Assembly: GCA_965371225.1 (NCBI GenBank)
Contig: CBDUXP010000012.1
Coordinates: forward strand, 22,188-86,187
From: CBDUXP01 sp965371225 [NCBI: uncultured bacterium]
Lineage (GTDB): Bacteria; Abyssobacteria; SURF-5; CBDUXP01
Length of the DNA stretch: 64,000 bases
Direction: 5' to 3'
The notes under the pieces were generated by a model, which had not been told where the DNA came from, searched no databases, and saw nothing but the letters and a program-made list of their open reading frames with translations. Both the position numbers and the translations under genes were made by a program. The first letter of the stretch is position 1. Every line of letters begins with the position of its first letter. Shown in pieces: positions 16,936-26,134 of the stretch.

Positions 16936-18621
16936 TCAGCCGCGGCCGTGCCGCAGGAGCCGGCCGGCCAGCGTCCCCTCGGGATCCACCGCATCCACCC
17001 CGTTCCGTCGCAAGAGGCTGCCGTTCACGATCACGGCGTCGATCCCCTCGGGGTCGGTCACCACGCGGTCCGCCCCGGCCGGCAGGTCCCACACGCGCCG
17101 CAGCGGACTGTGGCCAATCGTGACGGGGTCGAATACGACCACGTCGGCCGGGGCGCCTTCGGCCAGCCGGCCGCGGTCCGTGAGGCCGAAGATCTGTGCC
17201 GGACGGTGGGTGATCATGTGCACGGCCTGCTCCAGGGAGAGCACCTCGCGCTCGCGCACCCACGTGCCCAGCAGATTGGTGCCGTAACACGCATCGTTGA
17301 GTTCGTCGGCGTGCGCGCCCGCATCCGACAGGCCGACCATAGTGTACGGACTGGTCAACAACTCCCCGATGGCGGATTCATTGTGGTTGAACGTGGCCGT
17401 TCGGAATCGTGCTTGGAGGTCGGATTCGAGCCCGAGGTCGAATGCCAGATCCTGAGGATGGACTCCACGCTCGGCCGCAACTTCCGACAAGGGGCGTTCT
17501 TCCAGGCTCGGATCGGAGGGACACACGGAAATGACGGCGCGCGTCCACCAACCAGCCAGGTGAGGCCCCGACCCGGGCGCCAGGTGGGCCTTCACGTCGG
17601 CCCGGAACGCCGGATCGGCGTACACGCGCTTCTTTGTCTCGTGGTCGCCCGCCGTAATGGGTTTGAAAAAGTCAAACCCCGCAAAGGGAAAGGGCTCGGC
17701 CCAGCGGAAATCGTGCACGATGGGGAGGGCGCTCACCTGGGGGTAGATCTGCAAGCCACGCGCCTGCAGCGCGCCCACCTGTTCGAGCACACCCAGATGG
17801 CTGCCCGGGCCGAGCATGTCCGTGAACAAGGCGGTCCAACTGATGGGACGGCCGGTTTCCTGCGCGATGACCTCGAACTGGTCGAGGAACATGCCCGGGC
17901 CGATGGTCACCTCGATGGTGCCCCGCCCCACCTCGCCCAACACGCCACAGAGGGCGCGCACTTCGTCCAGACTCGCCGCGCGGCTGGGCACGGGCTTGCC
18001 TTGCGCCCCCACGTGCGTGAACGCCTTCGATGTGGCGAAGCCGACGGCCCCCGCCTCCATCGCGTCGTGCACCAAGGCGCGCATCTGGTCGATCTCGTCC
18101 GCAGTCGCCTCCCGTTCCGCGGCGTCCTCCCCCATCACGTAGATGCGGATCGGGGTATGGCCCGCGAGCACGGCCACGTTGATGGCCGGAGCGCGCTGCT
18201 CCACGACATCCAGGTACTCGGCGAACGATTCGAACGGCCAATCTTCTCCGATGCCCGCTTTGAGCGCGTCGTAGCTCATGCCCTCGACCTTTTCCAGGGT
18301 GCGGAGGATCAATTCGCGGTGCTGCGGGCGCGTCGGCGCCACCCCGAAACCACAGTTGCCCATGACCACGGTCGTTGCCCCGTGCCACGGGGAAATGGTC
18401 ATCATGCGATCCCACAAGATCTGGGCGTCGTAATGCGTGTGAATGTCGACGAAGCCGGGACAGACCACGCGGCCGTGCGCATCGATCGTGTCGTGCGCAG
18501 TGCCGGGAGCATCGCCCAGGGCGACGATGCGGCCGTCGCGGATGCCCACGTCGCCCCGCTGTCCTGGCGCGCCGGTTCCGTCTACGATGGTTCCGCCGGT
18601 GATCTTCAGCGCGTAGTCCAT
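16936..18621 (-). CDS. Amidohydrolase of the N-acyl-D-amino-acid deacylase family
   Basis: A 561-residue metal-dependent hydrolase of the D-aminoacylase type. The first metal-binding motif is FVDIHTHYD, the bridging Cys is in MGNCGFG, and the later catalytic Asp is in GLSDAGAHADE. LAEGAPADVVVFDP closes the barrel and joins the small beta domain built from both termini (KITGGTIVDGTG at the start). These enzymes deacylate N-acyl D-amino acids or hydrolyse related amides. The ATG at 18621 fits the family start. It lies directly upstream of the polytopic membrane protein on the same strand. Confidence 0.9.
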   Translation of the reverse strand: MDYALKITGGTIVDGTGAPGQRGDVGIRDGRIVALGDAPGTAHDTIDAHGRVVCPGFVDIHTHYDAQILWDRMMTISPWHGATTVVMGNCGFGVAPTRPQHRELILRTLEKVEGMSYDALKAGIGEDWPFESFAEYLDVVEQRAPAINVAVLAGHTPIRIYVMGEDAAEREATADEIDQMRALVHDAMEAGAVGFATSKAFTHVGAQGKPVPSRAASLDEVRALCGVLGEVGRGTIEVTIGPGMFLDQFEVIAQETGRPISWTALFTDMLGPGSHLGVLEQVGALQARGLQIYPQVSALPIVHDFRWAEPFPFAGFDFFKPITAGDHETKKRVYADPAFRADVKAHLAPGSGPHLAGWWTRAVISVCPSDPSLEERPLSEVAAERGVHPQDLAFDLGLESDLQARFRTATFNHNESAIGELLTSPYTMVGLSDAGAHADELNDACYGTNLLGTWVREREVLSLEQAVHMITHRPAQIFGLTDRGRLAEGAPADVVVFDPVTIGHSPLRRVWDLPAGADRVVTDPEGIDAVIVNGSLLRRNGVDAVDPEGTLAGRLLRHGRG

Positions 18622-19266
18622 GCTCCCAGCCTTCCCCCATCCGCTGGACCGGACGGCGCGAGCATCTTATCACCCGACGTGACGGCGCTCGGCCCAGGCG
18701 CGACGACCGCCCCGCCGCACGCCACGCCGGAAAAAACGCCGCGCCCCGACCAGCCTAGGAGCCATTGGCGAAAAGATTCGCCAGGGAGAGGAAAGAGGGC
18801 TAGCGCGGGGCGCGGACACTGTAAGTGCTTATATAGGACAAGGCTACCGCCGGATGTTTCGGGCGCGCGTACCAGAATTGGCGTCCCCAGCGAGCACAGG
18901 AGCGGGCGCTGCACCGCGTGCCCGCGGGGGATCCGACCCGGCAGGGGTATCACACGTAAGCGCTGTGTTAATAACTACTTCTGGCTCACGTCTCTGACAG
19001 AGAATCACCGCCCGAACGACGCCAGGGTGTGCGGGTCGCCGGTTGGTGGCTCGCCAGCAGCCGCTCACGCGTCGCGACCCGCGCCCGACCGGCCCCCGTT
19101 CTGTCGCCGCCCCGGGCGGTGACGCGGGTGGGGGATGACATATGATGATGCGCCCGATCGACGCGCAAAGGATCCCCTCTGACTCAATGTCCAAGCTATG
19201 GCCGCCGATCTCCCGGCTCCGGTGCTGATCGCGCGGCGGGCCACTGGCGCAGGACCCGGGTCTGCA
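18622..19266. other. Intergenic region without a supported gene
   Basis: About 645 bases between the amidohydrolase start and the tesA stop. It contains a TATATA-like patch near 18830 and an AT-richer patch near 18955-19010, but no reading frame with protein-like features on either strand, no RNA gene and no clear promoter. It may hold the amidohydrolase promoter. Confidence 0.5.
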
Positions 19267-19977
19267 CTACTCCGCGGGGTTGTCGACCTTCAGGAGCGGG
19301 ATCAGGTACGGCACGATACGCTCGACGATGACGGCGACTCCGGTGCGGTTGGGATGGATCCCGTCCGGTTGGTTCAACTCCGGCTCAAGCGCCACGCCGT
19401 CCAAGAAAAAGGGATACAAAGCGACTGCATGCTTGCGTGCCAGTTCCGGATAGATGCGATTGAATTCCTCTTCGTACTGCGTCCCCAGATTGCGCGGGGC
19501 GTACATGCCGGCGAGCAAGACTTTCCTCTCCCCGTTCACCAGCCTTTCGAGGATGGCGTCGAGATTGCGGCGCGTGGCCTCCGGCACAATGGCACGTAGA
19601 CTGTCGTTCCCGCCGAGCGCGACGATGATGACGTCCGGTTGGTCTTGCAAGGACCACTCAAGCCGCGCCAGTCCACCCGCGGTGGTATCCCCAGAGACCC
19701 CGGCATTGATTACGCGCACGTTCCGGCCCTGGGCCCGCAGGGCCGCCTCCAACTGGGTGGGGAACGTCGCATCCTGGGGGAGGCCTTGGCCCGCCGTCAG
19801 GCTGTCGCCCAGCGCGAGGATGCGAAGGGGTTCGTCGGCCCACCCGCTCAGCGGACGCAGGCACAGAATCGCCACGACACCCACGACACCGAGTCGCCTG
19901 ACGCGAACGGTCGGCGCCTGTGGGTGAGCGCGCGGGGCGATGCGTATGAGTGAGACCGGTAACGCGGATACCATCAT
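19267..19977 (-). CDS. tesA: Arylesterase/thioesterase I, SGNH hydrolase
   Basis: Periplasmic SGNH-fold esterase/lysophospholipase. Block I is LALGDSLTAGQG with the nucleophilic Ser, block III is ALGGNDSLR, and the Asp-His dyad is in DGIHPN. An N-terminal hydrophobic signal (VVGVVAILCLRPLSGWA) precedes them. The start is uncertain: ATGs at 19977 and 19974 overlap the start of the divergent ybbA. Divergent tesA and ybbA-ybbP is a widely conserved arrangement (as in E. coli), which supports the call. Confidence 0.92.
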   Translation of the reverse strand: MMVSALPVSLIRIAPRAHPQAPTVRVRRLGVVGVVAILCLRPLSGWADEPLRILALGDSLTAGQGLPQDATFPTQLEAALRAQGRNVRVINAGVSGDTTAGGLARLEWSLQDQPDVIIVALGGNDSLRAIVPEATRRNLDAILERLVNGERKVLLAGMYAPRNLGTQYEEEFNRIYPELARKHAVALYPFFLDGVALEPELNQPDGIHPNRTGVAVIVERIVPYLIPLLKVDNPAE

Positions 19978-20635
19978 TCGGCTCCGTGACGTGCATCTTA
20001 CCCTGCCGAGCATGGCCGGTGAGGTTCATATCCTCCGTGGCCTGAACCTGGAAGTCGCCCAAGGCGAGACGCTCGGGGTGGTCGGCCCTAGTGGGTCCGG
20101 CAAGACGAGCATGCTGATGGTGCTCGCGGGGCTCGAGCGTTCGACGCGGGGTGTCGTGCAGGTGGCCGGCACCGACCTGGTCGGGCAGAGCGAGGATGAG
20201 CTGGCGCTGTTCCGCCGCGAGAACGTCGGCATTGTCTTTCAAGCGTTCCATCTGTTGCCGACCATGACCGCCATGGAAAATGTGGCCGTGCCGTTGGAGT
20301 TTGCGCATCGTGCGGACGCCTTCACCGAAGCCGGCGCCTGCCTGGAACGCGTGGGCTTGGGCCATCGCCTGACTCACTACCCGAGCCAACTGTCTGGTGG
20401 CGAGCAGCAGCGGGTGGCGCTGGCGCGGGCGTTCGTCACCCGGCCGCATCTGCTCTTAGCCGACGAGCCCACCGGTAACCTCGACGGCGACACGGGGCAG
20501 CTGGTCATTGACCTCATGTTCGAGCTGTCGGAGCAGAACGGCACGACGCTCCTGCTCATCACGCATGACTTGACGGTGGTGCAGCGATGCGAACGCGTGG
20601 TGCGCCTGGTGGACGGAACGATTCTCGAAGCGTGA
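19946..20635 (+). CDS. ybbA: ABC transporter ATP-binding protein YbbA
   Basis: Cytoplasmic ATPase of a LolD/MacB-like ABC system. Walker A is GPSGSGKTS, the signature is LSGGEQQRVALARAF, Walker B is LLLADEPTGNLD, and the H-loop is LLITHD. ATG 19946 is preferred to 19940 because the GGGGCG tract is better spaced. It is followed 13 bases later by the FtsX-type permease, with which it should form the transporter. Divergent from tesA. Confidence 0.94.
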   Translation: MSETGNADTIIRLRDVHLTLPSMAGEVHILRGLNLEVAQGETLGVVGPSGSGKTSMLMVLAGLERSTRGVVQVAGTDLVGQSEDELALFRRENVGIVFQAFHLLPTMTAMENVAVPLEFAHRADAFTEAGACLERVGLGHRLTHYPSQLSGGEQQRVALARAFVTRPHLLLADEPTGNLDGDTGQLVIDLMFELSEQNGTTLLLITHDLTVVQRCERVVRLVDGTILEA

Positions 20636-20648
20636 GGGGGAGCGAACC

Positions 20649-23186
20649 GTGACGCGGTCCCTGGAGACTTTCGGTCTGGCATTTCGGCTTGCCCGCCGCG
20701 AACTGCGGGGAGGCCTGCGGGGGCTGCGCGTCTTCTGGCTGTGCCTGACGCTGGGGGTGGCGATCATCGCCGCGGTGGGGTCGGTCTCGGCATCGGTGGT
20801 ACGCGGGCTCAACGCGGATGCGCGCGCCTTGCTCGGCGGCGACGTGAACGTCGCGCTCAACCATCGCGAGGCGACCGCGGCGCAGCGCGCGCACCTGGCG
20901 GCGGGGGGGGCCGTCTCCGCCGTCCTCGACACCCGGACTATGGTGCGCACTCCGGACAATGCGGCGCGCCAACTTGCCGAACTCAAGGGGGTGGATCATG
21001 CGTATCCCCTGTACGGCGCATTGGAACTCGATCCGCCCCAGCCAGCGGGGCAGGCGCTAGGGCAGGGCGCGGACGGCCGGTGGGGCGTGGCCCTGGACAA
21101 GCGGCTGCTCACGGCGCTGGGCCTGGCCGTGGGCGACACGCTCCACATAGGCGAAGCCGCCTACGAGGTACGCGCCACCATTGTCCGAGAACCGGACCGC
21201 ACCGGGCGCAGCCTGCTGTTGGGCGGGACGGCCCTGGTGGGCTGGGACAGCCTCCCGGCCACAAACCTCATCAAACCCGGCAGTCTGGTGCGCTACCACT
21301 ACCGGGTCAGGCTCCTCCCCGAGACGGACGTGGCCGCGTGGGTCGCGAACTTGCACGCCGCGTTCCCGACCGCGGGGTGGCGGGTGCGCACCTTCGACAA
21401 CGCCACCCCGAGCGTGGAGCGTTTCGTGCGCAATCTCACGGACTTCCTTCAACTCGTCGGCCTGACCGCCCTGCTGGTAGGCGGCGTCGGGGTGGGCAAC
21501 GCGGTGGCGACCTACCTGCGGGGGAAGGCGCGCACCATCGCCACGCTCAAGTGCCTCGGCGGGCCCCAAACACTGGTGTTTCAGATGTACCTCCTCCAGA
21601 CTTTGATGCTCGCCGCCACCGGTGTGGTGGCCGGCCTCGCTTTGGGCGCCCTGGCCCCTGTCCTCTTTGCCCGTATTCTCGGCGGGACGCTGCCGGTCCC
21701 CCTGCGGATGGGCATCTATCCCGGTCCCCTGGGGCTCGCTGCGGCTTACGGATTCCTCACAACCCTCGTGTTCTCCATCTGGCCGCTTGCGCGCGTGCGG
21801 GACGTGCCGGCGGCGGGGATGTTCCGCAGCTTGGTGGTACACGTCCCGGGTTTGCCCCCACGGCGATTCATCGTCGCGACCGGGCTGGGAATCCTCGCAC
21901 TCGCAGGGCTGGCGCTGGTCAGCAGTGAACAGACCCTGAACGCCCTCTGGTTCATCGGCGGGGCGTTCGCCACCCTGGCGCTCTTTTACGGGGCCGGGCG
22001 CGGGGCGGCCGCCGCTGCACGCGCCTTCGGACGTCCCAAGCGCGCGGATGTCCGCCTGGCGATCACCAATCTGTACCGGCCCGGCGCGCCCACGGCGAGT
22101 GTGGTGGTCTCGCTCGGACTGGGACTGACCGTGCTGGTCGCTATCGCGCTCGTGGAAGGCAACCTGACGCGGCAAGTGAATGACACCCTGCCCGCACAAG
22201 CGCCGAACTTCTTTTTCATCGACATCCAACCGGACCAAGTCGAGGGATTCGAACGAATCGTGCATGCGACGAGCGCGACCGCGGCATTGGAGCGCGTGCC
22301 GATGCTCCGGGGGCGCATTACGGCCATCAACGGCGTGCCCGCCGAACAGGCGTCCGTAGGTGAAGGCTCGGAGTGGGCGGTGCGGGGAGACCGCCAGCTC
22401 ACGTGGGCGGCCACCCTGCCGACCGAGAGCACGATCGTGGCCGGCGAGTGGTGGCCGGAAACGTACGCGGGGCCCCCGCTGATTTCACTGGAACAGGACG
22501 TGGCCAAGGACTTCGGGGTCGGGGTGGGCGATACGCTGACCTTCAATATTCTCGGCCGCGAGATCACCACCCCCATTGCGAATGTGCGGGCCGTCAACTG
22601 GGAGAGCATGGGGATCAATTTCGCGGTGGTCTTCGCCCCGGGCTTTTTCGCGCGGGTCCCGCACTCCCACATGGCCACGGTCAAGCTGGATCCACAGGAC
22701 GAGGCCGCCCTCGAACGCGCCATCCTGGACAGGTTCCCGAACATCTCCGCGATCCGGATTCAGGAGCTGATCGGCGCCGTGACCGACGTGCTCCGGCAAA
22801 TCGGCCTCGCGGTGCGACTGGTGGCGGGGGTCGCGATCTTGACGGGCATCCTCGTGCTCGGCGGCGCCGTCGCGACCGAGCACCGCCGGCGCGTGTACGA
22901 TGCGGTGGTTCTGAAAGTGCTCGGCGCCACGCGGGCGGATATCATGCGCGCCTACTGTATCGAGTACGGGCTGTTGGGGTTGCTGACCGCGGCGGTGGCC
23001 GCCGCCGTCGGCAGCGGCGTCTCCTACGCGGTCATGCGGTGGGTCATGCGCGCCGACTGGGTTGCGCTGCCGCGGACGCTGGTGCTGACCGCGCTCGGCA
23101 GCATGCTGCTGACCCTGACGGCGGGGCTCATCGGCACCTGGCGCGCCCTCGGGCAGCGCGCGAGCGCCACTCTGCGCAACGAATAG
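20649..23186 (+). CDS. ybbP: FtsX-family ABC permease YbbP
   Basis: An 845-residue inner-membrane permease with two FtsX-type transmembrane modules. There is a first helix after residue 25, then a large periplasmic domain, helices near 270-400, further helices near 400-450, a second periplasmic domain and final helices in the last 130 residues ending at RAL-rich cytoplasmic sequence. RTIATLKCLGG and VVLKVLGATRADI are the coupling-helix regions. GTG start at 20649 follows a G-rich ribosome site. With YbbA it is likely to move a lipid or hydrophobic substrate or to drive a periplasmic process. Confidence 0.93.
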   Translation: MTRSLETFGLAFRLARRELRGGLRGLRVFWLCLTLGVAIIAAVGSVSASVVRGLNADARALLGGDVNVALNHREATAAQRAHLAAGGAVSAVLDTRTMVRTPDNAARQLAELKGVDHAYPLYGALELDPPQPAGQALGQGADGRWGVALDKRLLTALGLAVGDTLHIGEAAYEVRATIVREPDRTGRSLLLGGTALVGWDSLPATNLIKPGSLVRYHYRVRLLPETDVAAWVANLHAAFPTAGWRVRTFDNATPSVERFVRNLTDFLQLVGLTALLVGGVGVGNAVATYLRGKARTIATLKCLGGPQTLVFQMYLLQTLMLAATGVVAGLALGALAPVLFARILGGTLPVPLRMGIYPGPLGLAAAYGFLTTLVFSIWPLARVRDVPAAGMFRSLVVHVPGLPPRRFIVATGLGILALAGLALVSSEQTLNALWFIGGAFATLALFYGAGRGAAAAARAFGRPKRADVRLAITNLYRPGAPTASVVVSLGLGLTVLVAIALVEGNLTRQVNDTLPAQAPNFFFIDIQPDQVEGFERIVHATSATAALERVPMLRGRITAINGVPAEQASVGEGSEWAVRGDRQLTWAATLPTESTIVAGEWWPETYAGPPLISLEQDVAKDFGVGVGDTLTFNILGREITTPIANVRAVNWESMGINFAVVFAPGFFARVPHSHMATVKLDPQDEAALERAILDRFPNISAIRIQELIGAVTDVLRQIGLAVRLVAGVAILTGILVLGGAVATEHRRRVYDAVVLKVLGATRADIMRAYCIEYGLLGLLTAAVAAAVGSGVSYAVMRWVMRADWVALPRTLVLTALGSMLLTLTAGLIGTWRALGQRASATLRNE

Positions 23187-23237
23187 CGCCGGAGCGCATC
23201 CGGCACCGTGCCGGCGGAGTGAGAACGCGGAGGCAGG

Positions 23238-23884
23238 GCTCCCCGTGCAAATAAGTGACCGCGGAACCTCTCTGTTTCTCCATTTCGGTGTCCGCTTTGT
23301 CCGGCCATTCTGGAGAAGGATCGCTCTAACTCATTACGATAGCGTAAGTTCTGCCTGTCCGGTCGCCGAAAGGCGGACATCCGAAATCAGTAGCTGGTCC
23401 AGCAATTCTTGTTCTATCGCTCTCGCCTCGCTACCTTATATAGGGAACGCGCCACTCGCGCCGCACGAACCCATCCGCGATGGGCCGATCCGCCGCGATT
23501 CCCGCCTCGGCGGACTCTTGAATCACTATTACCGCGAAGCCGCGTAGCAACGACTACAGTGAGGGCTGCCCGTGAGGCACCCACGGGAATGGTCTGTCTG
23601 CGCGTGGGGTCGGTGCGTACGTTGAGGCTGGGCGCCGCAGCACGGATCGGATAGGATGCGCCCATCATACTCGTGCGCACCCGAATACCCTTCCGCTCAA
23701 TCCTCCGACACACTCCGCCCGCTCCGGCGCCCCGCTGAAACGGGCCCCTCCAGGGCCCGATCTTAATATTTGTACACCCCTGACGGCCCGCGATCGGGCG
23801 CCGCACTTAGCTCCAGGCCGGATTTCGGTCACAACTGCCCGTCATGACTCGGCTTCACCGCCGTCGGTCTTTTTGCACGGGTAC
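23238..23884. mobile_element. IS-derived element, copy A (internally deleted)
   Basis: The left end GCTCCCCGTGCAAATAAG (23238) and the reverse complement of the right end (TTTTTGCACGGG near 23870-23881) share CCCGTGCAAA as an imperfect terminal inverted repeat. A left arm of about 200 bases is shared with copy B at 25437. A fragment of transposase C-terminus follows, then a right arm of about 330 bases shared with copies at 25.8 and 35.6 kb. No target-site duplication is visible. The transposase is too short to act, so this copy is non-autonomous. Confidence 0.7.
23440..23547 (+). pseudogene. Transposase (integrase core) C-terminal remnant
   Basis: Thirty-five codons ending in GGLLNHYYREAA and a TAG stop match almost exactly the C-terminus of the longer remnant at 35370-35627. 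The upstream part of the gene has been deleted; the join occurs at ATAGGG, a sequence present both in the left arm (compare 25637-25643) and in the transposase (35520-35525). Confidence 0.8.
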
Positions 23885-23894
23885 GCGCTGGTCT

Positions 23895-24422
23895 TCAAAT
23901 TTGGCCTCGACCTTCAAACACGTCCCATATCTGAAAGACACACAGCATTGTTGCATAGAATCCGTAAACGTCGGTCAAATACAAACGATGGTTACCTATC
24001 CGTGTCCACTGAACTCGTGCTTCAAGTTCCGCATGATGTGGATACATCTCCCGAACGCAGAGAGTACAAATTGGAATAAGGATCGCTCCTGCACCTGCCA
24101 TCGGGAAGATGAGAGCGTGATAAGCCGCAGGTTCTACCTCAAAAGCATCCCGAAGGAGACGCGGGAGCAGGCCAGAAATAAACCAAAACATCGTCATCGC
24201 GATCATAAAGTGGAGGTACCCTCGGCGTGTCATCGGGAGCCATAAAACAGCATTTCCCCGTTCTGTAGCTCGGGCATCCAATTCCTTTGGCAGACGGCGC
24301 CAGCCAATCCAGGTAATACACAAGAGTAGAACATACAAGGCCACGGTGAGATAGTAATAGCGAAACACGAAGAGTGAGGTATCAGAGTTAGCGATTTCTG
24401 CCACAAGCCACGCCTTTTCCAC
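23895..24422 (-). CDS. Four-helix membrane protein, candidate immunity protein for the upstream RHS tip
   Basis: A 175-residue protein with about four hydrophobic helices (YYYLTVALYVLLLCITWIGW, FMIAMTMFWFISGLL, YHALIFPMAGAGAILIPICT, and a weaker C-terminal one). Its DNA is clearly less GC-rich than the flanks. It starts 44 bases after the stop of the RHS C-terminal fragment on the same strand, the place where RHS systems usually keep the immunity gene. No family is recognised, so immunity is inferred from position, size and base composition only. Confidence 0.55.
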   Translation of the reverse strand: MEKAWLVAEIANSDTSLFVFRYYYLTVALYVLLLCITWIGWRRLPKELDARATERGNAVLWLPMTRRGYLHFMIAMTMFWFISGLLPRLLRDAFEVEPAAYHALIFPMAGAGAILIPICTLCVREMYPHHAELEARVQWTRIGNHRLYLTDVYGFYATMLCVFQIWDVFEGRGQI

Positions 24423-24466
24423 CCAGAGTTCTTCCAGCTATAGATCCTGCGGACGCTTATTCTCTA

Positions 24467-25327
24467 TTATGGACAACCGCCGCATCCTCCTGCATCTTGC
24501 TTATCCTTAGCGGCTCCATTACAAATCCCATAAGCAGCAAGGTAAGATGCTATGCATAATCCAAAGAAAGGACCACACGCGGCGACACAGCCAAGTCCAC
24601 ACACGACAGCGTATCCTGCTGCCTCATTCGCTCGATCACACTTGCAATCCTCAGCATCGTCCAATCCGAATAGAGCCCCCAGCATCCCACACGCCAAAAT
24701 AGCCAGGGGACACAGCGGCGTTACAAACGCACCAGTCGGATCGGTCGCAATTAGTGGGTCATTTGCAACGTAAATGTAAAGATTTACTCCATCCATATTC
24801 TCCGCTGGCTCAATAATCTGCGCCACTGCATCACGCTGAAGGAAACGGCCGAGGGCGGTGTCGTAGTGCCGGGCGCGGTAGTAATGCAGCTCAGTCGCGG
24901 CATCCCATTCCCGGCCCGTGTACGTGTAGGGGTTCACTAGCGCACCGGTTTGACTGTTCATCTCTCCGAACGGCCCATACGTGTATGTTCGCACCGTCGC
25001 CTGTACAGTATCCGTAATCCCCCATACGCTGCCGAGATAGTCAACGTGGTAGTAATACACTGACCCACTGCGCACCTGCGCCAGCGGCCGGTCGAAGTCC
25101 GCTAGTGACGGAGTATTCCGCTGCACCAACTGCCCCGCCAGCGGATCCCACACCTGCACGTCCGGCTGCGTCAGGTCGTACTGTGCGGGCTCCACAGCGT
25201 AGACCGCTTGCACGACACCACCGCTGTCCAGCTCCACAATCGGATTGCCCGTCTGGTCATAGACGTAGTGCGTCGTGGAAGCCCCGGGGGCGTACGTCAC
25301 CCGGCGGCCCAGGGCGTCGTAGGTCAT
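24467..25327 (-). pseudogene. RHS-repeat protein C-terminal fragment with Cys-rich tip
   Basis: Contains two YD-repeats, then the RHS core (YYHVDYLGSVWGITD, YTYTGREWDAATELHYYRAR, DPLIATDPTG). It ends with an 85-residue Cys/Gly-rich hydrophobic tip ending GGCGGCP. The full-length N-terminal shell is missing: reading upstream of the ATG at 25327 the RHS sequence continues for only 13 codons to a TAG, then homology stops. It is either a pseudogene or an orphan tip kept for exchange. The shell portion is closely similar in pattern to the full RHS protein at 37484-41956. Confidence 0.75.
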
Positions 25328-25371
25328 GGTGGTCGTTACACCGCCAACCGTGGCGCTAGAAAAGCTCTAAG

Positions 25372-25394
25372 CCCGCGAGCAATTGCCTCGCGGG
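25372..25394. repeat. Perfect 8-bp hairpin at the RHS truncation point
   Basis: CCCGCGAG and CTCGCGGG flank a seven-base loop, exactly where the RHS fragment loses homology upstream. Possibly an insertion end or recombination scar. Confidence 0.45.
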
Positions 25395-25436
25395 ATGCGT
25401 GCATGAAACTGGACGTGTACCATTACGACACTAGCA

Positions 25437-26112
25437 GCTCCCCGTGCAAATAAGTGACCGCGGAACCTCTCTGAATTTCAGTTCCTGTGTCCGTTTTGTC
25501 CGGCCATTCCAGAGCCGAATCGTTCTAAATCATTTCGCTAATGTAACTTCCGACTGTCCGGTCGCGTGGAGGCGGACATTGGAATCCAGTGGCCAGTTCA
25601 GCAATTACACAATCTCGCTAGCGGCAAGCCTCATTATATAGGGGACTGTTGAGCAGGGTCCCCGAAGATTCCCAGGCAGATCGCCCGGCCCCAAGCTGTC
25701 CGTCCGGAACAATCTTTCCGAAGCACACAGATCCCCATCCCCTTTTGAGGGGTAGGGGGGGCATATAGGTAGCAGGGTCTTGAAGTTGGGCGTTATTGGG
25801 AATACTGCCATATCATGGGCAATTGGGTCGCGGCACTGGGGCATTGGAGCCATTGCGGCTATTCGTCGCAGGGAAGATCGGATAGAGCGCGCCGACTAAT
25901 GCTCGTACGCGGCGAATTGCCCGTCTGGACAGCCGCGCGCCGCATGCACTCGTTACGGGGCCACGCTGAAAGGCAGCTCTCCGGAACTCGATCCCAATAT
26001 TTGTACCCCGCTGACGGCCCGAGCTTCGGCGGAGCACGTAGTTTCAAGCGAGATATCCGTCAGACCTTCCCGTCCCCACTCGGCTTCATGACGTTCCGGG
26101 CTCTTGTACAGG
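25437..26112. mobile_element. IS-derived element, copy B (no transposase left)
   Basis: It begins with the same GCTCCCCGTGCAAATAAG as copy A and keeps an imperfect match for about 205 bases to TTATATAGG near 25643. It then diverges, and resumes weak similarity to the right arm from about 25860 (AGATCGGATAGAGCGCG) to CTCTTGTACAGG at 26112. The transposase remnant is absent. It lies immediately downstream of the subtilase stop at 26135. Confidence 0.55.
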
Positions 26113-26134
26113 TGGGAGTTGCACCGACGCCCTT

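Noticed and set aside
16897-19122. Long plus-strand frame of about 741 codons
   Set aside because: Antisense to the amidohydrolase, whose metal-binding motifs are intact; its composition is that of a shadow frame.
21057-22265. Long minus-strand frame of about 400 codons
   Set aside because: Antisense to the FtsX-type permease; Gln/Arg/Gly-rich without features.
23414-23806. Minus-strand frame in the right arm of repeat A that is partly conserved in copies B and C
   Set aside because: Copy C has an in-frame stop, and the few differences compared by eye are as often amino-acid changing as silent, so conservation is explained by shared repeat ancestry and not by coding.
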